From Actinomycetes bacterium (GTDB lineage: Bacteria > Actinomycetota > Acidimicrobiia > Acidimicrobiales > RAAP-2): 9,413 nt of DNA. The notes beneath the pieces are model-generated. The model was given only the letters and a program-made list of their open reading frames with translations, was not told the DNA's origin and did not search any database. Below, piece after piece: positions 1 to 9,413 of this stretch. The stretch covers positions 1 through 9,413 of the forward strand of contig JAKBCI010000042.1 of NCBI GenBank assembly GCA_021807965.1. The letters run 5' to 3'. Both the position numbers and the translations under genes were made by a program. How positions within the stretch are numbered: the first letter of the stretch is position 1; every line of letters begins with the position of its first letter.

Positions 1-1569
<1,569 letters not shown>

Positions 1570-1573
<4 letters not shown>

Positions 1574-2412
1574 CGTACGAGGTCGCGATGGTGGACCGGG
1601 TTGGCGATGGCGAGCCGGAGACGAATCTCCTCAGCGATAGCGACGGATCGGTGGCGTCCCCCCGTACAGCCGATCGCCACGGAGAGGTACGACTTGCCCT
1701 CTTTGGCGAACTCCGGAATCTGCCACGACAGCATGTTCACCACGTCGTCCACGAAGCGCTGGGCTGGCTCGTGGCCCAGGACGTAACGTGACACCGGCTC
1801 GTCGAGCCCGCTCAACGGCCGTAGATCGTCGATCCAGTGGGGATTGGGCAAAAATCGACAATCGAAGACCAGGTCGACGTCGCGCGGAATACCGTTGGCG
1901 TAGCCGAAGGTGACCAGCGACACGCGAAGCGCGCCGTGGTCCAGCGTGGCGAAGGCCTCCACGATGCGAGCGCGCAGCTGGTTCGTGTTGATCGAACCCG
2001 TGTCGATAACCAGGTCCGCGGCGTCTCGTATGGATTGCAAGGATGCTCGCTCGCTCGCGATGGACGTGGCCAGCGTGGAACCCGGGTAGGGATGACGACG
2101 GCGGTTGCCCTCGTAGCGGTGTATCAACACGTCGTCGGGAGCGTCGAGGAACAGAATCTTCGCGCCGCCGTACCGTCGACGCAGCTCCTCTTCGACTCCC
2201 AGCAAGGACTCGGGCTGGACGTGGCCACTGCGTCCCACTACGAAGGCGACGCCCGCGTAGTCGAGGTTCCCCGCCGTCGCTAGTTCGCCCACTCGCACGA
2301 CCAGTTCGAGCGGCAGGTTGTCGATGACGAACCAGCCGAGATCCTCGAGGGCCGCGGACACCGTCGAACGACCGGCGCCCGACATACCGGTCACCAGCAC
2401 GATCTCACTCAT
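1570..2412 (-). CDS. rapZ: RapZ family nucleotide-binding protein (RNase adapter homologue)
   Basis: In E. coli, RapZ binds glucosamine-6-phosphate and hands the sRNA GlmZ to RNase E, tuning GlmS and amino-sugar supply. GlmZ is a proteobacterial RNA, so the RNA partner in this organism is unknown. The 280 residues match the family (E. coli 284). The N-terminal kinase-like domain carries a P-loop GMSGAGRST (residues 9-17) with Arg where a classical Walker A has Lys, a form I recall as usual in actinobacterial RapZ. DLGWFVIDNLP (24-34) follows. The C-terminal domain contains FGYANGIP (169-176), FDCRFLPNPHW (183-193) and AIGCTGGRHRSVAIAEEI (246-263), the conserved pocket linked to sugar-phosphate and RNA binding. 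The ATG overlaps the uvrC stop by 8 nt (ATGAGTGA) and has a good Shine-Dalgarno inside uvrC. Its own stop overlaps yvcK, so uvrC, rapZ and yvcK are probably cotranslated. Family assignment is firm; physiological role here is inference. Confidence 0.94.
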
Positions 2413-4261
2413 CGTCGACCATCTCCTTGGACGCTCGCCGGGGCGTCGGCGCCCGTAGATGATCGTAGAGGCTCCGGGCTACCTCGTCGGGCAGCCACGA
2501 TCGGGCGAGCAGCTCCTCGAGGGACTGGCCCCGAAGGGCCTCGAGCGATCCGACCTCGGCCAAGAGCCGTTCGCGGCGACGCGCACCGAGGCCGGCGACG
2601 CCCTCGAGCGATGACGCCACCATGGCACGGCCACGCTTAGAACGGTGAAAGGTAATCGCGAACCGGTGCGCCTCGTCACGGATGCGTTGCACGAGGTACA
2701 ACGACTCCGAACCGCGCTCGAGCACTATGGGGCTCGACGTGCCGGGCCGGTAGAGGAGCTCCTCACGCTTCGCCAATGCGGCTAGCTCCACGTCGGTAAC
2801 GCCCGCGGCAGCGGCGGCGCGCTGTGCCGCGTGCAGTTGGGGTAATCCCCCGTCCACGATGATCAGATCCGGCCGACGAAAGGTTCCGCTCGACTCCTCA
2901 TCCCAGTGACTGAGCCGTCGGCGCACCACCTCGTACATCGCACCCACGTCGTCGTTGCCCAGAGTCTCGCGCACGTGGAATCGGCGGTAGTCACCCTTCT
3001 TGGCGAGGGCGTCCTCGAACACCACCATCGAACCGACGTAGTTCGTTCCCTGCAGGTGACTCATGTCGAAGCACTCAATTCGAAAAGGTGGCCTCGCGAG
3101 TCCCATCGCGCTGCCAATCTCCTGGAGCGCTCGCGACCGCACGTTGTAGTCGTGCTCTCGCCGGTGGCTGTCGCGCATCATCACGGCGTCGGCGTCAGTC
3201 GTGGCGAGGTCGAGCACGCGCCTTCGGCGCCCACGCTGGGGAACCGACACCACCACCGGCGCCCCCCGAATACCCGCGAGAAAGTCCCGGACCAGCGGCG
3301 AGGCCGCGCCGTCGCTGACGATGATCTCGCGAGGTACGTCCCCGGCGTCACGGTAGAGCGTCGACGCGGCGGCTTCGAGCACCTCGGCCGGTGACTCATC
3401 GAGTGAGCGATCAACAAATTTCACCTCACGCCCGATGATCCGGCCCCGACGAACACGAAAGCGCACCACGCCAGCCCGCCCCCCGTCGACGCGCACTGCG
3501 ACAACGTCGAGATTCGAGTGATCGTCGAGCACGATGGTCTGGGCCTGCGCCGCCCGAGCGAGCGCCGCGAGTCCATCGCGCAGTCGCGCCGCCGCTTCGT
3601 AGTGTTGTCGCTGCGCGGCGGCGTCCATCTGCGCCTCAAGGGCCCGGCGCAGGGGCTTCACGTTGCCCTCGAAGAACGCCGCCCACGAGGCCACGAGGGC
3701 GGCGTACCCCTCGGGGTCAATTGCCCCGACGCACGGTCCGCTGCACTTGCCGATGTCGAAGAGCAGGCACGGTCGGCCGATCCGCTGTTGGTAGTCGAAC
3801 TTGTGGCGCGAACACGTGCGCAGCGGATACACCTGCAACAGCTCATCCATGGTGGCCCGCAACGCCCCGACGTCGGCGACCGGACCGAAGTACCGCACGC
3901 CGCGAACGTGCTGAGCTCGCGTGACGTAAGGAACCGGAAACGGCGTACGCGCGTCCAGGGCGACGTAGGGGTAGGACTTGTCATCCTTCAGACGGAGGTT
4001 GTAGCGGGGCTGGTTCTCCTTGATCAGCTCGTTCTCCAGGATCAGCGCGTCGACCTCGGAGGGCGTGACGATCCACTCCACGCTCGCGGCCTCCTCCATC
4101 AGCGCCTGCGTCTTGGGATCGAGGGCCTCACGTCGTTGGAAGTAGTTGCTCAGACGCTGCGCGAGCGAGCGGGCCTTGCCGACGTAGATGACGCCACCGC
4201 GGTCGTTTCGAAAGAGATAGCAGCCGCTCGCGCGCGGTATCGAGCCCGGCTTGGTCAGCAC
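2405..4261 (-). CDS. uvrC: UvrABC system protein C (dual-incision endonuclease)
   Basis: Makes the 3' then 5' incisions on either side of a lesion marked by UvrB. The 618 residues match the family (E. coli 610). The GIY-YIG nuclease domain starts with GCYLF (13-17) and IYVGKA (25-30), with the catalytic Glu at 76 in [15 protein letters not shown]. Four cysteines at 150, 165, 173 and 177 fit the spacing of the cluster now assigned to a 4Fe-4S centre in UvrC. The UVR helix pair that contacts UvrB lies at about 204-238. The RNase H-like domain shows Asp399 (ECFDMSH), Asp438, Asp470 (IVDGG) and His539 (FHR), corresponding to the 5'-incision residues of E. coli. A helix-hairpin-helix tail follows at about 552-586. 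The GTG start overlaps the uvrA stop by 7 nt with no evident Shine-Dalgarno; no nearby in-frame ATG fits better, and the N-terminus aligns with the family. All catalytic residues are present, so it should be functional. Confidence 0.98.
   Translation of the reverse strand: MLTKPGSIPRASGCYLFRNDRGGVIYVGKARSLAQRLSNYFQRREALDPKTQALMEEAASVEWIVTPSEVDALILENELIKENQPRYNLRLKDDKSYPYVALDARTPFPVPYVTRAQHVRGVRYFGPVADVGALRATMDELLQVYPLRTCSRHKFDYQQRIGRPCLLFDIGKCSGPCVGAIDPEGYAALVASWAAFFEGNVKPLRRALEAQMDAAAQRQHYEAAARLRDGLAALARAAQAQTIVLDDHSNLDVVAVRVDGGRAGVVRFRVRRGRIIGREVKFVDRSLDESPAEVLEAAASTLYRDAGDVPREIIVSDGAASPLVRDFLAGIRGAPVVVSVPQRGRRRRVLDLATTDADAVMMRDSHRREHDYNVRSRALQEIGSAMGLARPPFRIECFDMSHLQGTNYVGSMVVFEDALAKKGDYRRFHVRETLGNDDVGAMYEVVRRRLSHWDEESSGTFRRPDLIIVDGGLPQLHAAQRAAAAAGVTDVELAALAKREELLYRPGTSSPIVLERGSESLYLVQRIRDEAHRFAITFHRSKRGRAMVASSLEGVAGLGARRRERLLAEVGSLEALRGQSLEELLARSWLPDEVARSLYDHLRAPTPRRASKEMVDDE
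2421..2428 (-). promoter_or_regulatory. Shine-Dalgarno of rapZ inside the uvrC 3' end
   Basis: The minus strand reads AAGGAGAT with eight bases between it and the rapZ ATG at 2412. It lies within the uvrC codons for Lys-Glu-Met near the C-terminus. It supports the chosen rapZ start and shows that rapZ has its own initiation signal despite overlapping uvrC. Confidence 0.75.
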
Positions 4262-7095
4262 AGCTGCGCCGCGGCCTCGAGAGCCCCCCGCAGCACCGTG
4301 CCCGTCGCGCTGTCGAGCGCCGCGATCGTCTCGGGAGTCCCTTCGCCGACCACCAGGCCGCCGCGGCGCCCACCTTCGGGTCCGAGATCGATGATCCAGT
4401 CGGCGGTCTTGATCACGTCGAGATTGTGCTCGATCACCACGACCGTGTTTCCCTGATCCACTAGGCGATGCAGGACGTCGAGCAGGCGGTGCACGTCATC
4501 GAAGTGCAGACCGGTCGTCGGCTCGTCCAAGACGTAGAACGTGTGACCGGTTGGTCGCCGAGCGAGCTCCGCCGCCAACTTCACTCGTTGGGCCTCGCCG
4601 CCCGAGAGCGTCGGGGCCGGCTGGCCCAAGCGCACGTAGCCGAGTCCCACGTCGGCGAGGCTCTGGATGTGGCGCAGGATCGACGGCTGGCGCTCGAAGA
4701 ACGTGCGGGCCTCGTCCACCGGCATGTTGAGCACGTCGCTGATCGATTTGCCTCGATAGAGGATCTCTAGGGTCTCGCGATTGTACCGAGCGCCGCCGCA
4801 GACTTCGCAGTTCACGTAGACGTCGGGCAAGAAGTGCATCTCGATCTTGAGTGTTCCGTCCCCGGCGCACGTCTCGCAGCGTCCCCCCTTCACGTTGAAG
4901 GAGAACCGCCCCGGAAGGTATCCCCGGACCTTCGCCTCCGAGGTCTCCGCGAAGAGCTTGCGGATCTTGTCAAAGACGCCGGTGTACGTGGCCGGGTTCG
5001 ACCGGGGCGTTCGACCGATGGGCTGCTGGTTCACCGCCACTACCTTGTCGAGGTGCTCGATGCCCACGATCGCGTCGTGGGCGGCGGCTGTCGTCTTCGC
5101 GCCGTTGATGCGACGCTCGAGCGCGTTGAGCAAAATCGCGTTGATGAGTGTTGATTTGCCCGACCCCGACACGCCCGTCACCGCCACGAAGGTGCCCAGC
5201 GGGATCGCTACCGTCACGTCGCGCAGGTTGTTGGCGCGCGCTCCTTTGACGACGAGGCGGTTGCCGTCGCCGCGACGACGCTCGCTCGGCACCGCGATCG
5301 ACCGACGTCCCGACAGGTACTGCCCGGTAATCGACGCGTCATTCTCGAGCAAGTCGACGTAGCTGCCGGCGTGGACGACGCGCCCGCCGAACTCCCCCGC
5401 ACCGGGCCCGATGTCGACAATGAAGTCCGCCGAACGGATCGTCTCTTCGTCGTGCTCGACGACGATTACCGAATTGCCGAGGTCGCGCAGACGTTCCAGG
5501 GTGGCGATGAGCCGCTGGTTGTCACGCTGGTGCAGTCCGATCGAGGGCTCGTCGAGGACGTAGAGGACACCAACCAGGTAGCTGCCGATCTGGGAGGCGA
5601 GCCGTATGCGTTGCGCCTCGCCGCCCGACAGGGTTGCCGACGCGCGACTAAGGGTTAGGTAGTCCAGTCCGACGTCCAGCAAGAAGGTCAGGCGCTCGCG
5701 GATCTCCTTCACAACCTGGTGCGCGATCGTCTCGTCGCGATCCGAGAGCCGCACGTGCGCGAAGAAGTCGATTGCTTCGTCGATCGTCATGGCGCTCACC
5801 TCGGCGATGCTGCGCTCTCCCACCCGCACGGCGAGAACCTCGGGTTTTAGCCGTTGGCCCCGACACGCCGTGCACTCGACTTCGCGCATGTACTGCTCGG
5901 CCTGCTCGCGCGACCAGTCGCCGTCAGCTTCGCTGCGCTTGCGCTCGAGCCACTCCACGATGCCGTTGTAAGTGGTCTCGTAGGTCCGCACGCGTCCGTA
6001 GCGATTGCGAAAGCGTACCGGTACCGCCTTCTTGTCCACGCCGTAGAGCACGAGCTTGCGATCCTTCGCCCGTAATTTGTTCCACGGCGTTGCCACGTCG
6101 AAGCCCCCGAGCTGGGCGATGCCCTCGATCAGACGTTCGAAGTACTTGAAGCGCTGGCCGGACCACGGCGCGAGCGCACCGTCGGCCAGTGACCGGGTCG
6201 GATCGGGCACCACCAGCTCGGGGTCGACTTCGAACCTCGTGCCGAGACCCGTGCAGACCGAACAGGCGCCATAGGGCGAATTGAAGGAAAAGTCCCGTGG
6301 CGCCAGCTCGTTAAAGCTGATGCCGCAGTCCGCGCAGGCCAACTTCTCGGAGTAACGAACGGGCTCGTCCTGATCGGCGTAGAGAACGGACACGACCCCC
6401 TTGGTGAGCGCGAGCGCCGACTCGACGGACTCGGTCAGCCGTTGGCGGTTGGTCGCCTTAACCGTCAACCGGTCCAAGACCACGTCAATGGTGTGCTGCT
6501 CGTAGCGCGCCAAATTCACCTCGTCGCGCCGCTCGAGCTCGACGATGGTCCCGTCAACGCGAACCCGTGAGAAGCCCTGCGCGCTGAGGTCGTCCAGTAG
6601 CGCGCTGTACTCGCCCTTTCGTCCGTCGACGACGGTCGCGAGAACCATGAATCGCTCGTTGGGCGTGCCGCCAAGAATCAGGTCCACAATCTGCTGGGGG
6701 GTCTGGCGCGTTACCGGTCGCCCGCAGTTCGGGCAATGCGGCACGCCGATGCGCGCGAAGAGCAGGCGTAGGTAGTCGTGAATCTCGGTGATCGTGCCGA
6801 CCGTGGAGCGCGGGTTACGCGACGCGGTCTTCTGGTCGATGGAGATCGACGGCGACAGGCCCTCGATGAAGTCCACGTCCGGCTTGTCCATCTGGCCCAG
6901 GAACTGACGCGCGTAGGCGGACAGGCTCTCTACGTAGCGTCGCTGGCCCTCGGCGTAGATCGTGTCGAAGGCGAGTGACGATTTCCCAGATCCCGACAGC
7001 CCGGTGAACACCACCAGCCGATCGCGGGGTATCTCCACCGCGAGGTTCTTTAGATTGTGTACTCGCGCGCCCTGAACGCGGATCGACTGCGGCAT
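4255..7095 (-). CDS. uvrA: UvrABC system protein A (damage-recognition ATPase)
   Basis: Dimeric ABC-type ATPase that scans DNA for bulky or helix-distorting damage and loads UvrB. The 946 residues match the family (E. coli 940). The first nucleotide-binding half has Walker A GLSGSGKS (32-39), signature LSGGEAQR (489-496) and Walker [12 protein letters not shown] (512-522). The second has GVSGSGKST (641-649), LSGGEAQR (830-837) and [11 protein letters not shown] (854-864). Zinc ligands are Cys254/257/278/281 in the first module and Cys740/743/763/766 in the second; further CxxC pairs lie at 121/124 and 408/411. The ATG at 7095 follows the uvrB stop by 16 nt. The spacer shows only a weak GGTAGA-like ribosome site, so reinitiation after uvrB may contribute. 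The 3' end overlaps uvrC by 7 nt. No motif is degraded and the reading frame is intact. Confidence 0.99.
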   Translation of the reverse strand: MPQSIRVQGARVHNLKNLAVEIPRDRLVVFTGLSGSGKSSLAFDTIYAEGQRRYVESLSAYARQFLGQMDKPDVDFIEGLSPSISIDQKTASRNPRSTVGTITEIHDYLRLLFARIGVPHCPNCGRPVTRQTPQQIVDLILGGTPNERFMVLATVVDGRKGEYSALLDDLSAQGFSRVRVDGTIVELERRDEVNLARYEQHTIDVVLDRLTVKATNRQRLTESVESALALTKGVVSVLYADQDEPVRYSEKLACADCGISFNELAPRDFSFNSPYGACSVCTGLGTRFEVDPELVVPDPTRSLADGALAPWSGQRFKYFERLIEGIAQLGGFDVATPWNKLRAKDRKLVLYGVDKKAVPVRFRNRYGRVRTYETTYNGIVEWLERKRSEADGDWSREQAEQYMREVECTACRGQRLKPEVLAVRVGERSIAEVSAMTIDEAIDFFAHVRLSDRDETIAHQVVKEIRERLTFLLDVGLDYLTLSRASATLSGGEAQRIRLASQIGSYLVGVLYVLDEPSIGLHQRDNQRLIATLERLRDLGNSVIVVEHDEETIRSADFIVDIGPGAGEFGGRVVHAGSYVDLLENDASITGQYLSGRRSIAVPSERRRGDGNRLVVKGARANNLRDVTVAIPLGTFVAVTGVSGSGKSTLINAILLNALERRINGAKTTAAAHDAIVGIEHLDKVVAVNQQPIGRTPRSNPATYTGVFDKIRKLFAETSEAKVRGYLPGRFSFNVKGGRCETCAGDGTLKIEMHFLPDVYVNCEVCGGARYNRETLEILYRGKSISDVLNMPVDEARTFFERQPSILRHIQSLADVGLGYVRLGQPAPTLSGGEAQRVKLAAELARRPTGHTFYVLDEPTTGLHFDDVHRLLDVLHRLVDQGNTVVVIEHNLDVIKTADWIIDLGPEGGRRGGLVVGEGTPETIAALDSATGTVLRGALEAAAQLC

Positions 7096-7111
7096 GTCGT
7101 GAATCTACCGG

Positions 7112-9127
7112 CTACCCGTCAGCCTGGGGCTCGAACATCGACTGGTCCACGCCCTGGCGCTCGAGGCTATGCAGGAGGTCGCGCAGCGCGGCCGCCTCCT
7201 CGAAGCGCAGGTCGCGCGCCGCCTCGAGCATGGCGTTCTCTACACGGGCGATTTCGCGCGAGAGGTCGTCGGGCAGTGAGCCCTCCACGCGATCGCTCAG
7301 GTCTCGCCCTGCGCGGTTCGGTCCCGCGTCACTGCGCAGCCGATTGAGGATGTCAGCCACGTTCTTGGTCACCGTCTGAGGCTCGATGCCGTGCTCCAGG
7401 TTGTACGCGATCTGGCGCTGCCGGCGGCGTTCGGTCAGCGAGATCGCGTCGCGCATGGAATCCGTCAGGCGATCCGCGTACAACACCGCCGTACCGTTGG
7501 CGTTTCGCGCGGCCCGGCCAATCGTTTGGATCAACGCGCTGCGCGAACGTAGAAAGCCCTCCTTATCGGCGTCCAGGATGGCGACGAGGGATACTTCGGG
7601 CAGGTCGAGGCCCTCGCGAAGCAAATTGATCCCGACGAGAACGTCGAACTCGCCCAATCGCAGCGAACGCAGAATCTCGATCCGCTGGATCGTGTCGATG
7701 TCACTGTGCAGGTACTGCACGCGGTAGCCCGCCTTGGTCAAGAACGTCGTGAGATCTTCGGCCATGCGCTTAGTCAGCGTCGTGACCAGGGTTCGCTCAC
7801 CGCGCGCGATCACCTCGTCGAGCCGAGCGCGCAGGTCGTCGACTTGATTACGCGTGGGCACGACGTGCACCAGCGGGTCGACCAGACCCGTGGGGCGGAT
7901 CACCTGCTCGGCGATCTGGTCACTCACCTCGTACTCGAACGGGCCCGGGGTGGCCGAGACGAAGACCATCTGGGGAACCAGGTCAATGAACTCCTCGAAG
8001 TTGAGCGGGCGGTTGTCGAGCGCGCTCGGCAGACGAAAGCCGTGCTCGACGAGTGTCTCCTTGCGCGAGCGGTCGCCGGCGTACTGCCCGCGTACTTGGG
8101 GAACCGCCACGTGGGACTCGTCGACGACGACGAGGTAGTCGTCGGGGAAGTAGTCGAGCAGCGTATAGGGTCGCTCGCCCGGTCGTCGACCGTCCAGGTG
8201 CGCGGAGTAGTTCTCGATACCCGAGCAGACACCCGTCTGCTCGAGCATTTCCAGATCGTGCTCGGTGCGCGAGCGCAGGCGCTGCGCTTCCAGGAGCTTG
8301 CCCGCGCTGTCGAATCGGGCCAGCTGTTCGTGGAGCTCTACCTCGATGGATCGCGTCGCCCGATGCAGCGTCTCGGAACTCGTCGCGTAGTGAGTCGCCG
8401 CGAACAACGTGACCTCGTCCACGGTCCCTCGCAACTCTTGGGTCAGCGGATTGAAGAACGTGATCGACTCGATCTCGTCAAAGAAGAACGAGACGCGCAC
8501 CGCTTCGTTACTGTACGCCGGCTGAATCTCCAGCGTGTCGCCCTTCATCCGGAAGGTCCCGCGTTCCAGTACGGTCTCGTTGCGGTGGTACTGCATCTCG
8601 ACCAGGCGTCGTAGCAGCGCTCGCTGCTCAACCGACTCGCCGCGGGTCAGGGCCAGCATCCGCTCCCGGTACTCGAGGGGGTTGCCGAGTCCGTAAATGC
8701 ACGATACCGACGCCACGACGATCGTGTCGCGGTGGGTCAGGAGCGATGAGGTGGCCGCGTGACGCAGCCGATCGATCTCCTCGTTGATCGAGCTGTCCTT
8801 TTCGATGAACGTATCCGTACGCGGTATGTACGCTTCGGGTTGGTAGTAGTCGTAGTAGGAGACGAAGAACTCGACGCGATTGTGCGGCAGCATGTCGCGC
8901 AGCTCCGAAGCGAGTTGCGCGGCGAGCGACTTGTTGGGCTCCAAGATGAGCGTCGGACGCTGCACTCGCTCGACCAACCACGCGATGGTTGCGGTCTTGC
9001 CGCTACCGGTGATTCCCTCGAGGGTCTGGTAGCGCAGCCCGTCTTGCACCCCGCGCGCGAGCGTCTCGATCGCCTGGGGTTGATCGCCCGACGGGCGAAA
9101 CGGCGACTCGACACGAAACTCGTTCAC
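7112..9127 (-). CDS. uvrB: UvrABC system protein B (damage-verification helicase)
   Basis: ATP-dependent helicase-like protein that receives damaged DNA from UvrA, verifies the lesion by threading one strand behind a beta-hairpin, and recruits UvrC. The 671 residues match E. coli UvrB (673). Motifs in order are Walker A GITGSGKT (38-45), the tyrosine-rich hairpin [12 protein letters not shown] (91-102), DESH (336-339), SATP (391-394), [11 protein letters not shown] (501-511) and QTIGRAARN (534-542). A UVR motif of about residues 625-657 at the C-terminus is the docking site for UvrC and UvrA. The start is a GTG whose last two bases lie in the coaE stop (GTGA overlap). The N-terminal sequence [17 protein letters not shown] agrees with the family, so this start is preferred even though the ribosome site is weak. 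It ends with TAG, 16 nt before uvrA. All helicase motifs are complete. Confidence 0.99.
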   Translation of the reverse strand: MNEFRVESPFRPSGDQPQAIETLARGVQDGLRYQTLEGITGSGKTATIAWLVERVQRPTLILEPNKSLAAQLASELRDMLPHNRVEFFVSYYDYYQPEAYIPRTDTFIEKDSSINEEIDRLRHAATSSLLTHRDTIVVASVSCIYGLGNPLEYRERMLALTRGESVEQRALLRRLVEMQYHRNETVLERGTFRMKGDTLEIQPAYSNEAVRVSFFFDEIESITFFNPLTQELRGTVDEVTLFAATHYATSSETLHRATRSIEVELHEQLARFDSAGKLLEAQRLRSRTEHDLEMLEQTGVCSGIENYSAHLDGRRPGERPYTLLDYFPDDYLVVVDESHVAVPQVRGQYAGDRSRKETLVEHGFRLPSALDNRPLNFEEFIDLVPQMVFVSATPGPFEYEVSDQIAEQVIRPTGLVDPLVHVVPTRNQVDDLRARLDEVIARGERTLVTTLTKRMAEDLTTFLTKAGYRVQYLHSDIDTIQRIEILRSLRLGEFDVLVGINLLREGLDLPEVSLVAILDADKEGFLRSRSALIQTIGRAARNANGTAVLYADRLTDSMRDAISLTERRRQRQIAYNLEHGIEPQTVTKNVADILNRLRSDAGPNRAGRDLSDRVEGSLPDDLSREIARVENAMLEAARDLRFEEAAALRDLLHSLERQGVDQSMFEPQADG

Positions 9128-9413
9128 GCCAGACCCGCTTGCGCGAGCAGCGCGTCAATCCGATGGTGGAGCTCGTCCACGGTTCCCTCGTTCCAGATCT
9201 CCTCATCGACCAGGTCGGCTCGTTCGTCGTTGGACATCTGGGACGCCACGCGCGCGCGCGCGTCATTCGGCGTGAGACCGCGCAGCCGCGTGAGGCGATC
9301 GAGCGCGACGTCGGGATCCACGAGCACTGCCCACACCCGCGTCAGACCGAAAGCGTCGCGGTGCTCGGGGCGAAACAGCGGCAGCGCGACGAAGACCGCT
9401 CGACCCGTGGCGC
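9124..9413 (-). CDS. coaE: Dephospho-CoA kinase, C-terminal part (5' end beyond window)
   Basis: Last step of coenzyme A synthesis: ATP-dependent phosphorylation of the 3'-hydroxyl of dephospho-CoA. Only about 96 codons are in the window, against roughly 200 for the family; the P-loop half lies off the right edge. What is visible fits the second half of CoaE: a PLF strand where the family has PLL, the [15 protein letters not shown] segment, [16 protein letters not shown] (the lid-like RGLSxxEARxRIxxQ pattern) and a closing [17 protein letters not shown], where the family has DNxGxxxxLxxQVdxLw. The Asp that usually precedes PLL and the usual AD-V-I-D-N wording are not conserved, so it is a divergent member. 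The TGA overlaps the uvrB GTG, making coaE the upstream gene of the repair operon. A coaE-uvrB linkage is common in actinobacteria, which supports the call. Confidence 0.85.
   Translation of the reverse strand, partial: ATGRAVFVALPLFRPEHRDAFGLTRVWAVLVDPDVALDRLTRLRGLTPNDARARVASQMSNDERADLVDEEIWNEGTVDELHHRIDALLAQAGLA
9249..9262. repeat. (CG)7 alternating dinucleotide tract
   Basis: Fourteen bases of perfect CG alternation inside coaE, encoding part of an Ala-Arg-Ala-Arg stretch. Such runs are prone to replication slippage and can adopt Z-form DNA. Here the amino acids fit the CoaE pattern DARARV, so codon choice in a high-GC genome explains it adequately. Confidence 0.6.

Noticed and set aside
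2362..2388. RapZ P-loop with Arg in place of the Walker A lysine, suspected inactive ATPase
   Set aside because: The GAGRS form is, to my knowledge, common in actinobacterial RapZ, so it is a lineage trait and not a lesion of this copy.
4217..4225. GIY-YIG motif of UvrC written GCY, suspected damaged nuclease
   Set aside because: The first position of this motif varies (GVY and GCY also occur in UvrC), and Tyr15, the YVG element and Glu76 are intact, so loss of 3' incision is not supported.
3518..4456. Long plus-strand open frame (312 codons) opposite uvrC and the uvrA 3' end
   Set aside because: Antisense to two intact genes with complete catalytic motifs; composition is that of a reverse-strand shadow and no family is recognisable.
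7096..7111. uvrB-uvrA spacer as a promoter or SOS operator for uvrA
   Set aside because: It is only 16 nt and contains neither a palindrome nor a recognisable promoter element; any promoter would have to lie inside uvrB, where I could not identify one.
7706..8614. Long plus-strand open frame (302 codons) opposite uvrB
   Set aside because: Antisense to uvrB helicase motifs; the open frame is explained by third-position GC bias on the coding strand.

Overview
The window is a high-GC stretch in which every supported gene lies on the minus strand, so it reads from right to left. The order is coaE (3' part only), uvrB, uvrA, uvrC, rapZ, yvcK, gap (5' part only). The linkage uvrC-rapZ-yvcK-gap, the Arg-type P-loop of RapZ and the high GC point to an actinobacterium (Actinomycetota). 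The contiguous coaE-uvrB-uvrA-uvrC block suggests a lineage other than the well-studied mycobacteria and streptomycetes, perhaps Acidimicrobiia. That placement is inference from gene order and has not been tested by a phylogeny.

Region by region: 9413-9124 is the C-terminal part of dephospho-CoA kinase. 9127-2405 holds the complete nucleotide excision repair set: UvrB helicase, UvrA damage sensor and UvrC dual-incision nuclease. 2412-716 holds RapZ and the YvcK/CofD-like protein, two conserved factors linked in other bacteria to amino-sugar and cell-envelope metabolism. 687-1 is the N-terminal two thirds of a glycolytic glyceraldehyde-3-phosphate dehydrogenase. There is no gene-free stretch longer than 28 bases.

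The genes look like one transcription unit. Four of the six junctions are stop/start overlaps (4, 7, 8 and 4 nt), one has a 16-nt gap (uvrB-uvrA), and the last (yvcK-gap) has a 28-nt gap with a strong Shine-Dalgarno. No promoter, factor-independent terminator, SOS-type operator, tRNA, rRNA, CRISPR array or mobile element was recognised.

The one clearly abnormal signal is at the left edge. The gap reading frame loses homology to its family after residue 220, exactly where bases 1-29 become a perfect inverted copy of bases 736-764, the 3' end of yvcK. This looks like a fold-back chimera at a contig end rather than biology, but it should be checked. No previously undescribed system was found. 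The rest is a well-conserved housekeeping cluster, with the apparent absence of whiA between yvcK and gap as its main peculiarity.
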